Assembly: GCA_014218235.1 (NCBI GenBank)
Contig: CM024755.1
Location: forward strand, 74,756,631 to 74,820,630
Direction: 5' to 3'
DNA: 64,000 nt
From: Colocasia esculenta
Taxonomy: Eukaryota > Streptophyta > Magnoliopsida > Alismatales > Araceae
In this document: in pieces, positions 1-11,269 of the stretch
Position numbering within the stretch: position 1 is the stretch's first letter
Layout: every line of letters starts with the position of its first letter
Translations under genes and position numbers: made by a program
The notes under the pieces: model-generated
Seen by the model: only the letters and a program-made list of their open reading frames with translations
Told to the model about the DNA's origin: nothing
The model's database searches: none

Positions 1-23
1 CGTCCGCGAGCCATGGCTGCATC

Positions 24-42
24 GTTCCCACAAACGGCGCCA
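24..42 (-). promoter_or_regulatory. tRNA primer-binding site of gypsy element
   Basis: Read on the minus strand this begins TGGCGCCGTT, which matches the 3' end signal used by many plant Ty3/gypsy elements that prime with tRNA-Asp; agreement weakens after about ten bases. It sits a few bases inside the end of an LTR, as a primer site should. The internal region of the element therefore continues off the left edge of the window. Confidence 0.6.
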
Positions 43-45
43 AAA

Positions 46-385
46 GTGTGGAGGTCTTTACTTGCTTGGGCCGGAACCTGATGGGCCTACACTTGAAGGT
101 GAAAGGGAGAACGCTGACGGCGGACGAAGATCCTGCAAAACTAGGAACGATCAGGGGGGCCCGGTGAAGACCGGGGAAAACCCTCTGATGCCTAAGTCAG
201 TGAGAGGCTTGAAAGGCAGGGAGTTTTCGTGTGTAAGCGTGAGAGAGAATGTGTACCTTTGCATGGTACTATACCTGTGCCTTTTATAGGCTTAGACGCT
301 GAGGTGGACGGCCGTAACGCCTCTGGATCGTGCCTGGAAATGTGCCTTGATGGGCGCACATAACGGGAGGAGTTACGCGTTCAGA
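46..385 (-). mobile_element. 5' LTR (U3-R-U5 portion) of a Tat-like Ty3/gypsy element
   Basis: On the minus strand the order is a U3-like stretch (385 to 291), a TATA box CCTATAAAAG at 290-281, an R/U5 stretch, then the primer-binding site at 42. The LTR 3' end lies near 46-49. The left boundary of U3 is unclear, because at about 385 the sequence runs straight into RNase H coding DNA and this junction occurs a second time at about 1240. The LTR may thus be rearranged, or the true LTR may be longer (up to about 1634) and contain captured RNase H sequence. Confidence 0.55.
281..290 (-). promoter_or_regulatory. TATA box of the gypsy LTR
   Basis: CCTATAAAAG on the minus strand, about 235 bases before the LTR end, is a canonical plant TATA element. 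Transcription would start roughly 30 bases downstream (near 250) and run toward the left edge. It supports the minus orientation of the LTR. Confidence 0.5.
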
Positions 386-462
386 TGCCCATTGGGACAT
401 GTATGACCTCGAAGTATAGGAGGCCCTCTGCTTGGCTCTTAACCTGCTGAAGGTATTGAGTC
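289..462. repeat. Direct repeat copy 1 (LTR U3 / RNase H junction)
   Basis: This stretch recurs at 1144-1317 with a constant offset of 855 bases and only scattered differences. It spans the junction between LTR U3 sequence and the end of the RNase H fragment, so both parts were duplicated together. Confidence 0.85.
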
Positions 463-1142
463 ATCCGTGTCTCTCTTGCTCCGAACTGCCCGTTCACTTG
501 GCTAGCGACCAATTGGGAGTCACTGAAGACCCTCAGCCGAAGGGCTCCGAGGTGCCTAGCCATGCAGATACCGGACAGCAAGGCTTCATATTCGGCCACG
601 TTGTTGGAGGCCGGAAAGCGAAACCGGAGGGCGTATTGGAACTCTAACCCCTCCGGGGAGGTGAGAACCAGGCCAGCTCCGCTCCCCGTAACACAAGAGG
701 ACCCATCGACGTAGAGTTCCCATGGGGGCTCGTCTGCCAAAGGTGGATCCTGCTCGGCAGGGAGAGTACACTCCGCAACGAAGTTTGTCAACGCTTGCGC
801 CTTAACTGCTGTCCTTGGACGAAAGCTGATGTCGAACTCGCCAAGCTCTATTGCCCATTTGATGAGTCTGTCGGAAGCCTCCGGCCGCTGGAGAATGGAC
901 TTCAGCAGTTGATCGGTTAGAACCGTGACGGAGTGGGCCTGAAAATAGGGCCTAAGCTTCCGGGCAGCCGTGACAAGAGCGAGGGCGAGTTTCTCTGCTC
1001 GGGGGTATCTCCTTTCAGCTTCTTGGAGGACCCTGCTGATGTAATACACTGGATGCTGCGCCACTCCTTCTTCTCTGATCAAAACTGCGCTGATGGAGTG
1101 TTCGGTAACCGAAAGGTATACGAACAAGGGTTCCCCGAGCAC
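381..1142 (-). pseudogene. Gypsy (Tat-like) dual RNase H fragment
   Basis: An open stretch of 253 codons without the reverse transcriptase that should precede it. The first part (about residues 5-130) is the RNase H attached to gypsy reverse transcriptases: a FVYLSVTEHSISAVL strand, then YPRAEKLALALV and SVTVLTDQ segments. The second part (about 140-250) is a separate RNase H domain starting WELYVDGSS, with NNVAEYEALLSGI and RVFSDSQLV carrying the acidic residues. Two RNase H domains in tandem are the mark of the Tat lineage. The domain stops at FEVIHVPMG and is fused directly to LTR U3 sequence, so integrase is missing. It is a relic, not a working gene. Confidence 0.8.
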
Positions 1143-1143
1143 A

Positions 1144-1317
1144 GGCTTAGACGCTGAGGTGGACGGCTGTAACGCCTCTGGATCGTGCCTAGAAAGGTGC
1201 CTTGATGGGCACGCATAACGGGAGGAGTTATGCGTTCAGATGCCCGTTGGGACATGTATGACCTCGAAGTATAGGAGGCCCTCTGCTTGGCTCTTAACCT
1301 GCTGAAGGTATTGAGCC
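1144..1317. repeat. Direct repeat copy 2 (LTR U3 / RNase H junction)
   Basis: Second copy of the segment at 289-462, about 95% identical by eye. With the 855-base offset the arrangement is a partial tandem duplication whose unit is U3 sequence plus about 760 bases of RNase H. Confidence 0.85.
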
Positions 1318-1640
1318 ATCAGTTAACACGCCCCTTGATGGTGGGGTGCGTGGCCCGCAGCGGTTACAACCGGCGTGCGGACACGAGGAGCTGCTCGGCA
1401 ACCTCTGGCCAAGATTACCGAGCAGGTGACCCGAGTGGGGGGTCGAACGTGTTGTTCGGAAGCACGCTGCTGAGGAGCTTGGTGAAGCCCGATCATGGGG
1501 GTTACGCCTTGGAGGCCTCTGAACGGCCCCTATAAGGGCGTGGCCCCCTGAGAAGGGGCCACGTCCGTTAACGGGACATGAGAGGGCCGTAACGGGCCAT
1601 AATGGACCTAGGTGGCTAGATTTGGCCACCACAATAGTTA
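1318..1640 (-). other. GC-rich probable LTR/U3 remainder
   Basis: No coding sequence recognised. It holds a perfect short inverted repeat (TGGCCCC near 1541 against GGGGCCA near 1555) and several CGTAACGG/CCGTTACGG motifs like those of the neighbouring U3 copies. It ends abruptly at AT-rich DNA near 1634, which may be the outer edge of the gypsy remnant. Confidence 0.35.
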
Positions 1641-1740
1641 ATGCATATATATGTGCATATAGTTAATGCATGTATACATACATAAATATGTAAATTAATG
1701 TACATTTAATACATGTATTAATTAATATATATAATAATAA

Positions 1741-1843
1741 AAATGGTTGGCAGAATCGGCCGATCTGATTCGACCAGAATTTTGACCAAGGGGGTTCCCC
1801 CTAGCATCGGATCGACATAGAATCGACCGATTCTGCCTTCCAT
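1741..1843. repeat. Imperfect hairpin, MITE-like
   Basis: The left end reads ATGGTTGGCAGAATCGGCCG and the right end, reverse-complemented, reads ATGGAAGGCAGAATCGGTCG. The roughly 100-base unit therefore folds on itself, with TCGAC-rich arms. It stands out from the AT-rich surroundings. No target duplication is certain, so MITE status is only suggested. Confidence 0.4.
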
Positions 1844-2039
1844 CGTGTAAATATGGGTATTGATGCAAACAAACCCACATTTATTTATATGATAATAATC
1901 ACATTACCAATTATATTAAAGTCCTAATTATATATGGATTTATCAAGAAAACAAGAAATATATTGAAAATATGACTTGTTACCAGTTTACCTAACTAATT
2001 CATTAAAGAAAAAAGTTCCAGTTTAGGCATACAATTCGG

Positions 2040-2735
2040 AGTGTTGCCAATAGGAGAATGACTTTACAAATCTACATGCAACATTCCCATCTAACGTAAC
2101 ATCAAAAAGACATAGATTGACAAAGATAGAGAGGGGAGCAGGGAGAGAGAGGCACATATCAAACAAGTCGTCAGTGCAAAGAGAAAAGCTAGAGTGGAGC
2201 ATTCCAAATCTTACATTTGCTCATTCAAATCTAAAATCAAGAAAGTCATAGAAAAGAGAAAGTCAAATGAGCTATGATCAACTAAGATACATGATGTGTG
2301 TTTAGGCAATGACTCCACTAACCAAGCCTTACCTGTGTGACAAATATGGCGTCAAAGTGAAAATAGTGTTGCAGTCCAAAGAACTATCAGAAAGTGGGCA
2401 TTTTTAATACCATATAATTTATATCAGCTAGTTATATTTGTTTTCCTAAAGAAAATAAAACTCATTGATGTTTTGTATTGCAGCCTAATTTTAATTTCAT
2501 ACTAACTACCAAATAAGTCTAACTTGTTTATCAGATTACCTGATTTTGTTTCTAATGAGTTCTAGAGTCACATCATATGCAACATTAGCTATAGAAGCAT
2601 GTATTAATGACATCATATAGAAGTATAGATTGACAGAAATACCAGGGGGAGGAGATAGAGAGAGGCTAAAAGGATCAAGCAACTAGTCAGTATTAAATAT
2701 AAAAGCTTGAGTGTGGGAGAGATACTATTCACTAC
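2040..2735. repeat. Diverged direct repeats in AT-rich DNA
   Basis: The stretch near 2105-2215 (AGATTGACA, then GGAG-rich and GAGAGAGGC words, AAGTCGTCAGT, AAAGCTAGAGTG) resembles 2625-2720 (AGATTGACAG, GGAGGAG, GAGAGAGGC, AACTAGTCAGT, AAAGCTTGAGTG) at an offset of about 520. The copies are clearly old. Further weak resemblance is seen near 3720-3990. Confidence 0.35.
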
Positions 2736-3115
2736 AAGCCCGCTTAACTTCTTCACTACAAGTCTGCTTGACAAAATCAAGAATATTCAAACTATTCTCA
2801 CCTTGATGGAATGTGACACTGAATTGAAGATAAATAATGACAAATCGGAGGCCGCAGAAGTATGTGTGGATAAAGCTAAGATGATTGCAGACATTTTAGG
2901 CTGCAATAGTGCCTCACTCACTGTTAAATACCTGGCCTACTAACTGATGGGGGTGGTCAAGCTAAGCGGTCAAATGGACTATGAAATGGAACTTTGCTTT
3001 CAAAGGAGATAAGATTCGTTAGAGAATTTTGTGTTACCCTATCTTGGTCCTTTGAAATTTTTTACTCTGCGACCAGCACCTACTATCTCAGTAGGTTGCT
3101 AATTATTTTTTTCTC
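2707..3115 (+). pseudogene. LINE (L1-like) reverse transcriptase fragment
   Basis: The first 78 codons contain the palm-to-thumb signature of plant L1 reverse transcriptases: a spaced NIQTILTLMEC helix, the block TELKINNDKSEA (usual form SGLKINxxKSE), ADILGCNSASL (usual form LGCxxGxLP) and KYLAY where KYLGLPL is expected. After a stop at 2941 another frame gives STYYLSRLLIIF near 3075-3110, close to the family's PTYYLSLF. The YxDD motif and the 5' part are missing, and frame breaks separate the two parts. It is a short dead relic. Confidence 0.6.
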
Positions 3116-3119
3116 TTTA

Positions 3120-5780
3120 TGTTTCTATACCTTTTCTTTTCTTCTATGGATCTCATGTACTCTGCATTAGATTTGCTCTATTGTGCTCTTTTTTAATCTT
3201 AACAATGAATTATAGCCAACTCTCTTGTTACATTTTAAAAGGCAAAAATCAGTTCTGTCTCGAAGTGATTCATTGAACTCTAGCATCCTTACTTGTAATG
3301 AACATGGGAATACTGAATGTGAAAGCTTATTACACAAATTAGTACATGGGGGAAAATAATGAAAAATATGTAAAAAAGTAGATAAAGCATGTGGCCTGAA
3401 GTTTTGCCTAGAAGACATTCCAAAATAAGTTTAGCAAACTTGAATGTTGAGCAACTTGAAAAGGAACTAGGTTTGGAATAGTAAACACATTTATATAAGA
3501 ATGTTGTAATTTCAAAAGCTGAGGTGTCAAGTTCGTTATTTTTGGCATAAACAAGGTGTAGAAAATACATGTAACAATACCATTGACATCACGTTAAGAC
3601 AAGTAATCCAATAGGTGTACTTAAAAAGAATATGCACATGACTGGGTGACAAGGAAGTGCATTAAGAGATATATCCACATTCTATAGAACTTTCAAAAGG
3701 TCCAAATTAGTATCAGTCTAGTTAGATCAGTTAGTCATATTTGTCCATCCAGTGAAAGACCCGGTATCCTATGTTGTGCCTAAAATTAAACTCATTTATC
3801 AATTACATTACAGTTTCATCTTAATTCTAACAGAATTTAATATCAAGTGGACAAGAAATGTACTTGAATCTGACTCAATTACCTGCTTCCTGACAAGTTT
3901 GATACTCGGTCCAGATATATTTAATCCAGGGATGAATCCTTTTAGAGCCACACCATCTACAATGCTACTTATAGGAGCACAAACTCAAAATCTACTTGTA
4001 AAACAAGCATTTATTAGTTACCTTTATTAGGAAAGAAAGAAAGACAGAGGCAATGAGAGATAGAAACATAGATAGACAAAAATGCAAATAGAGATAATAG
4101 ATAGACATATATATATAAAGAAAGAAAGAGAGGGAGAGAAAGAGGCATAATCAGACATATTTTCCATGAAAAGACAACATGTGAATTCAGTATAATGGGG
4201 ATTCATCCTGTCAATCTGTAGTTTTAGAATAGGTCCAGCTAGACGAGGTGAGCACTTTCCAAGTCCACTTGTCTAGTTGGACGACTTTTATAAGGGAACC
4301 AGGGATAAACAATCAATCAATATCACTATATCAGTTCATGCCATTTTGGCTTGATTATGGCTAGTTTTGAGTGTTAAAAAAATGAATAGAAGAGAGATGA
4401 GCCCAAATAAATCCTGGTCAAATTCCAAGTTTTACGTCCCAAAACCATCAAGTTTATCAAGTGGAGTCACAAGCCAAAGCAGCCTTTCACCACACGTCAA
4501 TTGCCAAGTGCTTATGGTAAAATGTAAAGTACATAGAAATCATGTCAAATTTAAAGTTCAAATTATCAACAATTGCAAACAGATGATGCATTTTGTGATC
4601 ACAGAGGCAAATCAAGGATCACCACAATAATGTAGCTAAGGCAAATATGTTGTAGATCAACACTTTTATATGTTGTCCAGCAAGTGAGAAAATTAATTGG
4701 AATAAAATGGAGACAATTGGAGGACACCAAGAGTCCAAGTTTCATTTTTCCTCTCTTTGGATTGTAAGGCACATGAACATTGCATACAACAATTTGACCA
4801 GTTTTGAGGGATGGATTAGATCTGCAAAATTTTGCCTTCAAGGATTAGCATAGAAATTTTTCTGTCATTCTATCATCAAACAAAGAGAATCAAGTGTATA
4901 TAAGAAAGCACAGAAAAGGTTGGCAATCCTGTGTTCCTTTTTCAGGCTGCATTGAAGGCACTTTTGAGTGCCAACAATTGTTTCTCAATGTATACAACCA
5001 AATGTAGGAATTTCGCTACTGTATTTCTTCTTGCCATATTGCCTGCAGCATATACAGCATAAACTTTTGTAGAAGACATAACATGTACAAAAACTCACAT
5101 ACAAGAGATACAAATTTACAATATCACTCAGCATAGTTGAAAAATAAAATATCTCTAGGACCTCATTTGACTTCTAAAGTTCAACGTTTGAGCTTCTAGA
5201 AAGCTGTGATAATATTCAAGATGTCAACTAGGTAATTCAATATTGTATTTAGCCAAGCTTTTAGATGTTGATCCCTAAAGATAGTTTCATTTTGGGTTAC
5301 CCTCTTAGACTAACTACTCATTTATGACCACTGATAAGGTTTTTGATAGACCCAGAGAAAACGTAAAATAACCGAATTTTGGGGGTCAGAAATCTCACTG
5401 TAAAGCATCTTCTTCAAAAGTAACCTGTACAAACTATAATGTTTCATTGAGAGACCTCAATGTATACTCACATCTTAAAGCACTCATACATCCAGAATAA
5501 CAATAGAACTTACATCCACATTTAAGCAAAATGGGAAAAGTCATATATCCACAATGACAATAAGATTACAACTGCAATCGATTAGAGTATCAGTTCTCAT
5601 TAGATTTAAAGAACGGTAACACCAATACAGTTGACATTGACATTGACCAAAGTTTCTTTACAAGTGGAATTTACATTTGCAACAAACAAACAATAATACC
5701 TTCATGCTGTGAGAAAAGTTAGGGGTTCCCCTTCACAATTCCTTCATCTAGCATATAAAACGCAATAAGCCTGCGACAAA
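3120..5780. other. AT-rich stretch without recognised gene
   Basis: Only short random open frames are seen. A purine-rich GAAAGA/GAGAGA run lies at about 4030-4150. No LTR ends, terminal inverted repeats or tRNA-like folds were recognised here. Confidence 0.5.
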
Positions 5781-6163
5781 ATCCTGTTAAAGAAGCAAAA
5801 AGCAAAAAACACTCTTCTCATGTCCTCTGAAGGCACGAAGCAAAGATTCTCACTCTGTAATAGAATATGGAAGTAGTTATTCAGTCATTATAGCCTAATC
5901 TTTTGCCAAGCATATAATTGTTGGTATTTTAAGGAACTTGGGATGAAACAAATTCTAGAATGAAATAGAAGATCCATGCCTACCTCACATGATGAAAAGG
6001 AATATACCACTTAATGATTCTTCTAATTATAAATATGTAGTGACTTGTCGAAGTATCTTACAAACAAGATAATAGACCCAACATAGAAAATAATACCTTC
6101 TCCAATGCCCATTCATCATGCACAACCAATATTAAGACTTGAGAGCGAAAAGGAATGCCTCCC
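5751..6163 (-). other. Candidate exons of an unrecognised minus-strand gene
   Basis: Minus strand: a 67-nt block (6163 to 6097) is bounded by an acceptor ATATTACAG and a donor AAG/GTATTA, and is open as GGIPFRSQVLILVVHDEW plus ALEK. A second block starts after the acceptor TCTATTACAG at about 5866 and is open for about 38 codons (SENLCFVPSEDMRRV...) to a TGA near 5751. Both have good splice signals, but I recognise no protein family and the blocks are short, so chance is possible. Confidence 0.25.
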
Positions 6164-6739
6164 CTGTAATATCAACCAGTGAAACCTTTGTAAGTTCAAA
6201 ATCTTTAGTTATCACAGAAAAGAAATACCTAGAAAAATAAAATCAAAGACACCCATGCTATTTTCGCAGCTTTAATAATTGTAAAATTAGTACTGGACAA
6301 TGAAAACTAGACATCCTTATATTGAAAGTGCGAGTATAAGAAATTGTGCATCTCACAGTTGAGATACCAGCACATGTATGAACAATGATAAGAGTGACAT
6401 AAGTCATCTAATAAAATCAAAGACATCCTGAAGAACTGAAGAACATATAATAGGACCCAATTGCATGTTCTTTCCACCATAAGATGGAGGTTCCAATGGC
6501 ATCTTTCACTATTTTCCTAGTTTAGTCCTTAATAAGCAATTGCTGGTTTGGCTAGTGGGCGTTGGTTAGTTTAACTTCACAAAGGTCACATCTTATTTTA
6601 TGTCCCATAACCATCTTTTCTAGGTCTATGCTAATGATGACACCCCGAAGCAACTTCACACCCATCCACATTAATTAGGACTGCCTTCTTTCTTTCCAAC
6701 TGTGGCACAAGAAAAAGATGCGTATCCATATCAATTATC

Positions 6740-7300
6740 AGCTTTCAAATATGACCATTCTAAAGAGGAGGATTGTAGATTAATTAATTAAGATCATGAA
6801 TGCCTCTTGAAAACTATTTGAATGTTCTAGACTATGATGTGTGCCTTCCACACCCTCCTCTATAATAACAAAGTTTCCTTGGGTGCGACCTCTGATTTCC
6901 TGCATTCTTGGCCTGTTAAAAAAGCATAATGTAATAAAATCACAGCACTTTTAGCAAACCGAAGGCAATGGTAACAAGAAATACAGAGATATGTAGTAGG
7001 AAAAGGTTAATATATCTAGCTTGTCTTAATCATGCTCTTTATCTTCGCAAACCTCTCAGCCATTCTGGTCTCCATGTCTCTTATCTTATCCTTCAATTCT
7101 TTGTTCTCATTTCAAATAACTTGTTTTCTTTCAATTCCCAATAAAGCAGATGGGTTGGGGCCTGTGCCAGCCCACACACATGGCCACTATGATCCTGATC
7201 CATAACTTAAGCATAAACCCCATCACGTGCTGCAACCTCGCGAACTGATGAGCTGCTGGATGTTCGTGAACTTCTTACGGTCTTTAACTTGTCTTATTAA
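6740..7300 (-). pseudogene. Decayed CACTA-type Transposase_24-like C-terminus
   Basis: Minus strand from about 7300: a serine-rich stretch, then a glycine-rich GTGPNPSALLGIERK segment, then a heptad-like coiled coil NENKELKDKIRDMETRMAER ending IKSMIKTS and a stop near 7018. A G/P linker followed by a terminal coiled coil is the usual C-terminus of plant Transposase_24 proteins found beside CACTA transposases. Several frameshifts and a stop interrupt it. A separate block at about 6915-6820 (NAGNQRSHP, then QGNFVIIEEG) resembles the family's core but lies on the wrong side for one collinear gene, so rearrangement or a chance match is possible. Confidence 0.35.
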
Positions 7301-7540
7301 AAAAGAATTCAATGCCTTTATACAATTAACTAATTGTTCAAGGAATCAAAAAATGTAATGTATGCATAGTACTAAACAAAAACCAAACTTAAACATACAA
7401 TGGCAAGCCCAGCAGCCTCACTGACAGGCATCCCATGTTTTCAGGTGTGCTGCAACACAAACAAATGAGCATGATCTAATTGAACTCCGACCTGTGCATG
7501 CTGCAAGAAAATAGAAATCAGAAATGCAGGGTACAAGAGT

Positions 7541-7578
7541 TCCCCCCCCCCAAAAAAAAAATAATAATAATAATAATA
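7541..7578. repeat. Poly-C, poly-A and (TAA)n microsatellite
   Basis: A C run, an A run and a TAA run (about six units) follow each other directly. It is simple sequence, possibly the tail of an old retroposed insertion. Confidence 0.8.
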
Positions 7579-8104
7579 GAGTTCGGACATCAATTAGATA
7601 CCATTCATTGTTCTGATCCTCCTGTGACAACACCAACAAAAGAGAGGAGGCTGGAGAGGTTATTTGATTTCTACAAACATTGCTGACTTTGTCATGTTCA
7701 CCATGAATACCCCGCCAAGGATAGGGTTCTGGGCAATTTTGTGAGAGAAAAAGAGAGGGGGGCTGTCTAGTGTGGGAGGACGGTTTGGGGAGGGGGGTTA
7801 CAAAAGGGAGGAGTGCAGTTGGGCTTTTGAGTGGGCTTGGAGGTTTGGGTGTCAAAGTTGTCACCAAATTATTAATCAAAGGTCCTACACCCACATTCTA
7901 ATAAATTTTATTTTTTAAATAATATATATTTTTCCTACGGTTAAATAAACACTGTATGTAAATATACATAATTACCCATGTTTGATTAAAACTTGTGGGA
8001 CGAAGTAGGTTCTACCCACAGTTCCGCACAATTGTAGTAATATCTCATGATACACCAACATAATTCTTTTTTGTAAGTAAAACATGTGATGGTTAATATA
8101 AACA

Positions 8105-9640
8105 TTATCTCATATGTCCAAGTTTAGCAAATTCAATGTACTCTTCTCGCCCAGGCACAGACCTAAAGCAATGCAGTGAAATAAGGTGCAAGTCAAGAAA
8201 GAAACTCCAACAAGAAAACTGATTACAAACATAAAATAGAAAAGAAAAATACACTGCTAGTTCACCGTAAAATGAATATGTTCCTTGTTTAGAAGAACAA
8301 GTCTCTATTTTTCTTCTTCTATTAGTATCGAACAAAAACGCTGAAAATATGGTCTTCATGCCTTGTTACTTTTTTGGAAATTGACATGGCTAATCATACT
8401 TCCAAAAGGTCCTAAGCACTATGATTCAAAATATGGCTAAGTCTTCCAATAAAGAAAACAAAGCGGCATAATGCAATGCTGGAGAAGTAGAAAACTAAAA
8501 AGAGAAATGACTGATGGACAAAGCAAGCTAAAATATATATATTTACTGAAAAATCAAAATTGAATAGATATCTTCACAACAGTAAAGAAAAATCAGAAAC
8601 AAAATTGAATACATATCTTCACAGAACTTTAGTTAGAAAGACATAAAAAAATTGCTAAACATTGGAAGATCGTGTGAAGCACAACTATGCTCGATAAGAA
8701 ATACAGTGCATTTGGTCATATGAATGGGGTATGCATAAAAGATCCCTTTAAGCATCCAATGGTCTGCAAAGAATTGGAAACTAGAACTGTACAATACTGG
8801 AGGAGAAATGCCTTATAATACAACCAAAATAAAGTGAGAAACATAACAATAGGATGTCAGAGTCAAAAAAGGCTCAGTCAATTATCTCTAAAGCTACAGA
8901 AAAATGGGCATACTAATAAATCCATGAAGAAATGAAAAATAGATCAACATACCTGAGTTAATAACAGCAGTCTTATAAGAATATCACAACCAGTGCTTCT
9001 CGGTTTAGGTAGTTAGTGCAAAATAGGGACTACACAGTCGTGCCAAGGCCACCAAGCCTTCTCTAACCCTCTAGACAAGGGGAAAAAAAAGGAACACAGA
9101 CATATATAAGGGCAAATCTGAAAAAGTTAACAGACAGACACTCATAAGTTTTTTTTTTTTTTGTCTTTGGAAGGCATTTCAGGCTCCCCATTCTGAGACC
9201 AAGGAGCCCGCAGACGGCAGGCCAACTCTTCCCACAGGCGACCAGCCTCCTCGCAGAAGTGGTAAATCTTGCCATAGGAGGTGGCCGTGGCTGTTTCCGC
9301 AACACCGAGGTTCCCACGGTGGAAGGCCCCTCCCTCCTTGATTTCCAGCAGCTGTCCAAAGAGAAAAGGGAGGCAGACTTGACGGTGCTGTGTTAGTAGT
9401 AGCACCACTGCTGGCCCGCCAGATGTTTGATCGAAGTCCCAGGATGCTGCACGTTCTGGTGGGAGAAGCGCAAGGCGAGTACGCACGACGAAGGAGGGTG
9501 GAGGAGGTTACTTACCGTCGTTTCTAGGAAACCATGTTTTCTGCTGCTAATTCTCCGTCGACATTATCTCTGTCGGTTATCAACTCCGCACATTTGGAGG
9601 GTGGTGCGCAGAGCTAGAAGAAAGAAAGAAATAAAATTAA
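8105..9640 (-). CDS. Candidate multi-exon gene or pseudogene of unknown function
   Basis: Minus strand. A block after acceptor TTTCTTCTAG (about 9616) ends at donor GACG/GTAAGT (9511). The next block follows acceptor CTTTGGACAG (9356) and is open for over 60 codons with coding-like composition: EIKEGGAFHRGNLGVAE, SYGKIYHFCEEAGRLWEELA, then GEPEMPSKD before an A run near 9165. Another block follows acceptor CTTGTCTAG near 9070 (VREGLVALARLCSPYFAL). A last block after acceptor TTGCTTTAG near 8158 gives SVPGREEYIEFAKLGHMR and a stop at 8105. Splice sites are good, but frames between blocks are not all reconcilable and one block has a stop just before its donor. I recognise no domain. It could be a decaying host gene or a captured fragment. 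Confidence 0.35.
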
Positions 9641-9699
9641 GCGAGGAAAAGACACTAATGGCATGTAGGAAGACGTAATATATAAGAAATTGCATGGTT

Positions 9700-10119
9700 T
9701 CAGACGAGCACTAGAACCTGGAGGAGACATCCAACGACGAGAGGAAGCACAGAAAGATGAAACACGGAGCGAGCACTCCGCCCTCGTCTCCTCCTCCCCT
9801 TCCCCTTGAAGCATGAAGCATGCAATCCCCTTCCCCGCCTCGCCAGGGAAACGTTCATAGATAGGCCGGCCGGCCTCTGAATCGTTAGGAAGATGGAGGA
9901 AACCCGCATCTCCGTCCCCCCACAACGCTTTTGCTGTCCAGAGCTTCTGAAGAAGACCCCTCGCCGACAGACGAGGAGGAAGAAGAAGAGACATCCATGG
10001 CGGTGGGCTGGTTGTTCCTCCCCCTGTTCGTCCTCTTCCTCCGCTGCGAGAGAGAGACGGAGAGAGAAGAGAGGAGAGAGAGAGGAGCGGGGGGGGGGGG
10101 GGGGAGAGAGGACGGGTAG
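9700..10119 (-). promoter_or_regulatory. Probable 5' flank / leader of the unknown minus-strand gene
   Basis: On the minus strand this is a pyrimidine-rich CTCTCTC leader (10020-10110) followed by serine-rich ATG frames (for example from 9998). GC content is higher than in the surroundings, and pyrimidine-rich leaders are common in plant 5' regions. A G run of about 15 lies at 10090-10104. No TATA box was singled out. Confidence 0.3.
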
Positions 10120-10673
10120 TAGGGGTGTCAATTGGGCCGGGCCGGCCCGGAGGCCCGGAAGCCCGGCCCGGTTTTTACCGGGCTTGGGCCGAAAAAATGA
10201 GCCCGTTACAAATTTTAGGCCCGGTCCGGCCCGGAAAAAAATAGGGCCGGGCTTGGGTTTTGTGTGGCCCGGCCCGGTCGGCCCGCCGGCCCGGAAAATA
10301 ATAAATATAATTTATATTAAATATAAAATTTATATTTAGAAAAAGAGTTATATGTATTTTTTTACAATAAATCTACTCAAAACTATAATCTTTTACAAGT
10401 TAAATGTTAATATAGATATAAGTAAAATATATATTATTTTTTATAGATATATTATAGTAGATGTATTAAAATTATATATTATATAAATAAAAATAATATT
10501 TTTTTTATTTTTCGGGCCGGGCCGGACTTTTCGGGCTTTTTCTGGGCCGGGCCGGGCCAGGCCATGCCGGGCCTACCCCCGGGCCTGGGCCGAGCCCGGG
10601 CCGGCTTTTATAAAATCGGGTCTGGGCCGGGCCTAACAAGGCCCGGTCCAGGCCCGGCCCATTGACACCCCTA
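10120..10673. mobile_element. hAT-type MITE with GC-rich terminal inverted repeats
   Basis: The ends are TAGGGGTGTCAAT and ATTGACACCCCTA, a well-known terminal pair of non-autonomous hAT elements in plants. The inverted repeats extend inward as G/C-rich GGGCCGG/CCGGCCC arrays of more than 100 bases around an AT-rich centre. The flanks are ACGGGTAG (10112-10119) and ACGGGGAG (10674-10681), an 8-bp target duplication with one mismatch, as expected for hAT. There is no transposase. It lies at the 5' side of the candidate minus-strand gene. Confidence 0.9.
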
Positions 10674-11036
10674 ACGGGGAGTGGGGAAGGCAAAATAAAG
10701 TTGCTTAGGAATTAAGGCAGAGGGTTTAAAAAGGGTGCTTGAACGGTTACAGATAGAGAGCGTGTGCTACGTGTCCTCAACTGTTCACGTGTCTTTATTT
10801 TTATTTATTTTTAGGGGTTTTATTAAAAATAATTTTATTTAAATATATATCATTCAAAAATATTTACAAATTTATACTTATTTCTTATGATAAATTAATT
10901 AAGAATTCTTATTGGATGTTTGACTTATTTTTAGTCTATGATAAAGTTATCACTCATTACAGTAAGTGTTACCCTATGTTACAATATACGTTAAGTCCAG
11001 TTATAGAAACACCTCTCTGTTACAATCAGAGACTCC
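10674..11036. other. AT-rich spacer
   Basis: No gene or clear repeat. It leads into the inverted-repeat element. One ACAGTAAGTGTTAC word near 10960 resembles the repeat of the arm to the right. Confidence 0.4.
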
Positions 11037-11269
11037 TAATTAATTTAGGACAAATTAATTAAAGGTCTTTGTCAGAGGATTTGGCTTAATTTATAGTATT
11101 TGTCAGAAGACTAGAAGTCACATAATCCTTTCTTTTTTATGTTGTTTAATTTCTAATCTCTACTTTTAGTTTCTCAATATTTATGAGTCTTGAGAGATGA
11201 TTTGTCCTTTTAGCATCAACTTTTTCCTATTTTACCATTCCTTCTTCTAGTCTTTCCTTATGTAGACTT

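Noticed and set aside
7418..7894. 158-codon minus-strand frame
   Set aside because: It runs through a C run, an A run and a TAA microsatellite, and the translation is low complexity (Leu and Phe runs). No splice or family support.
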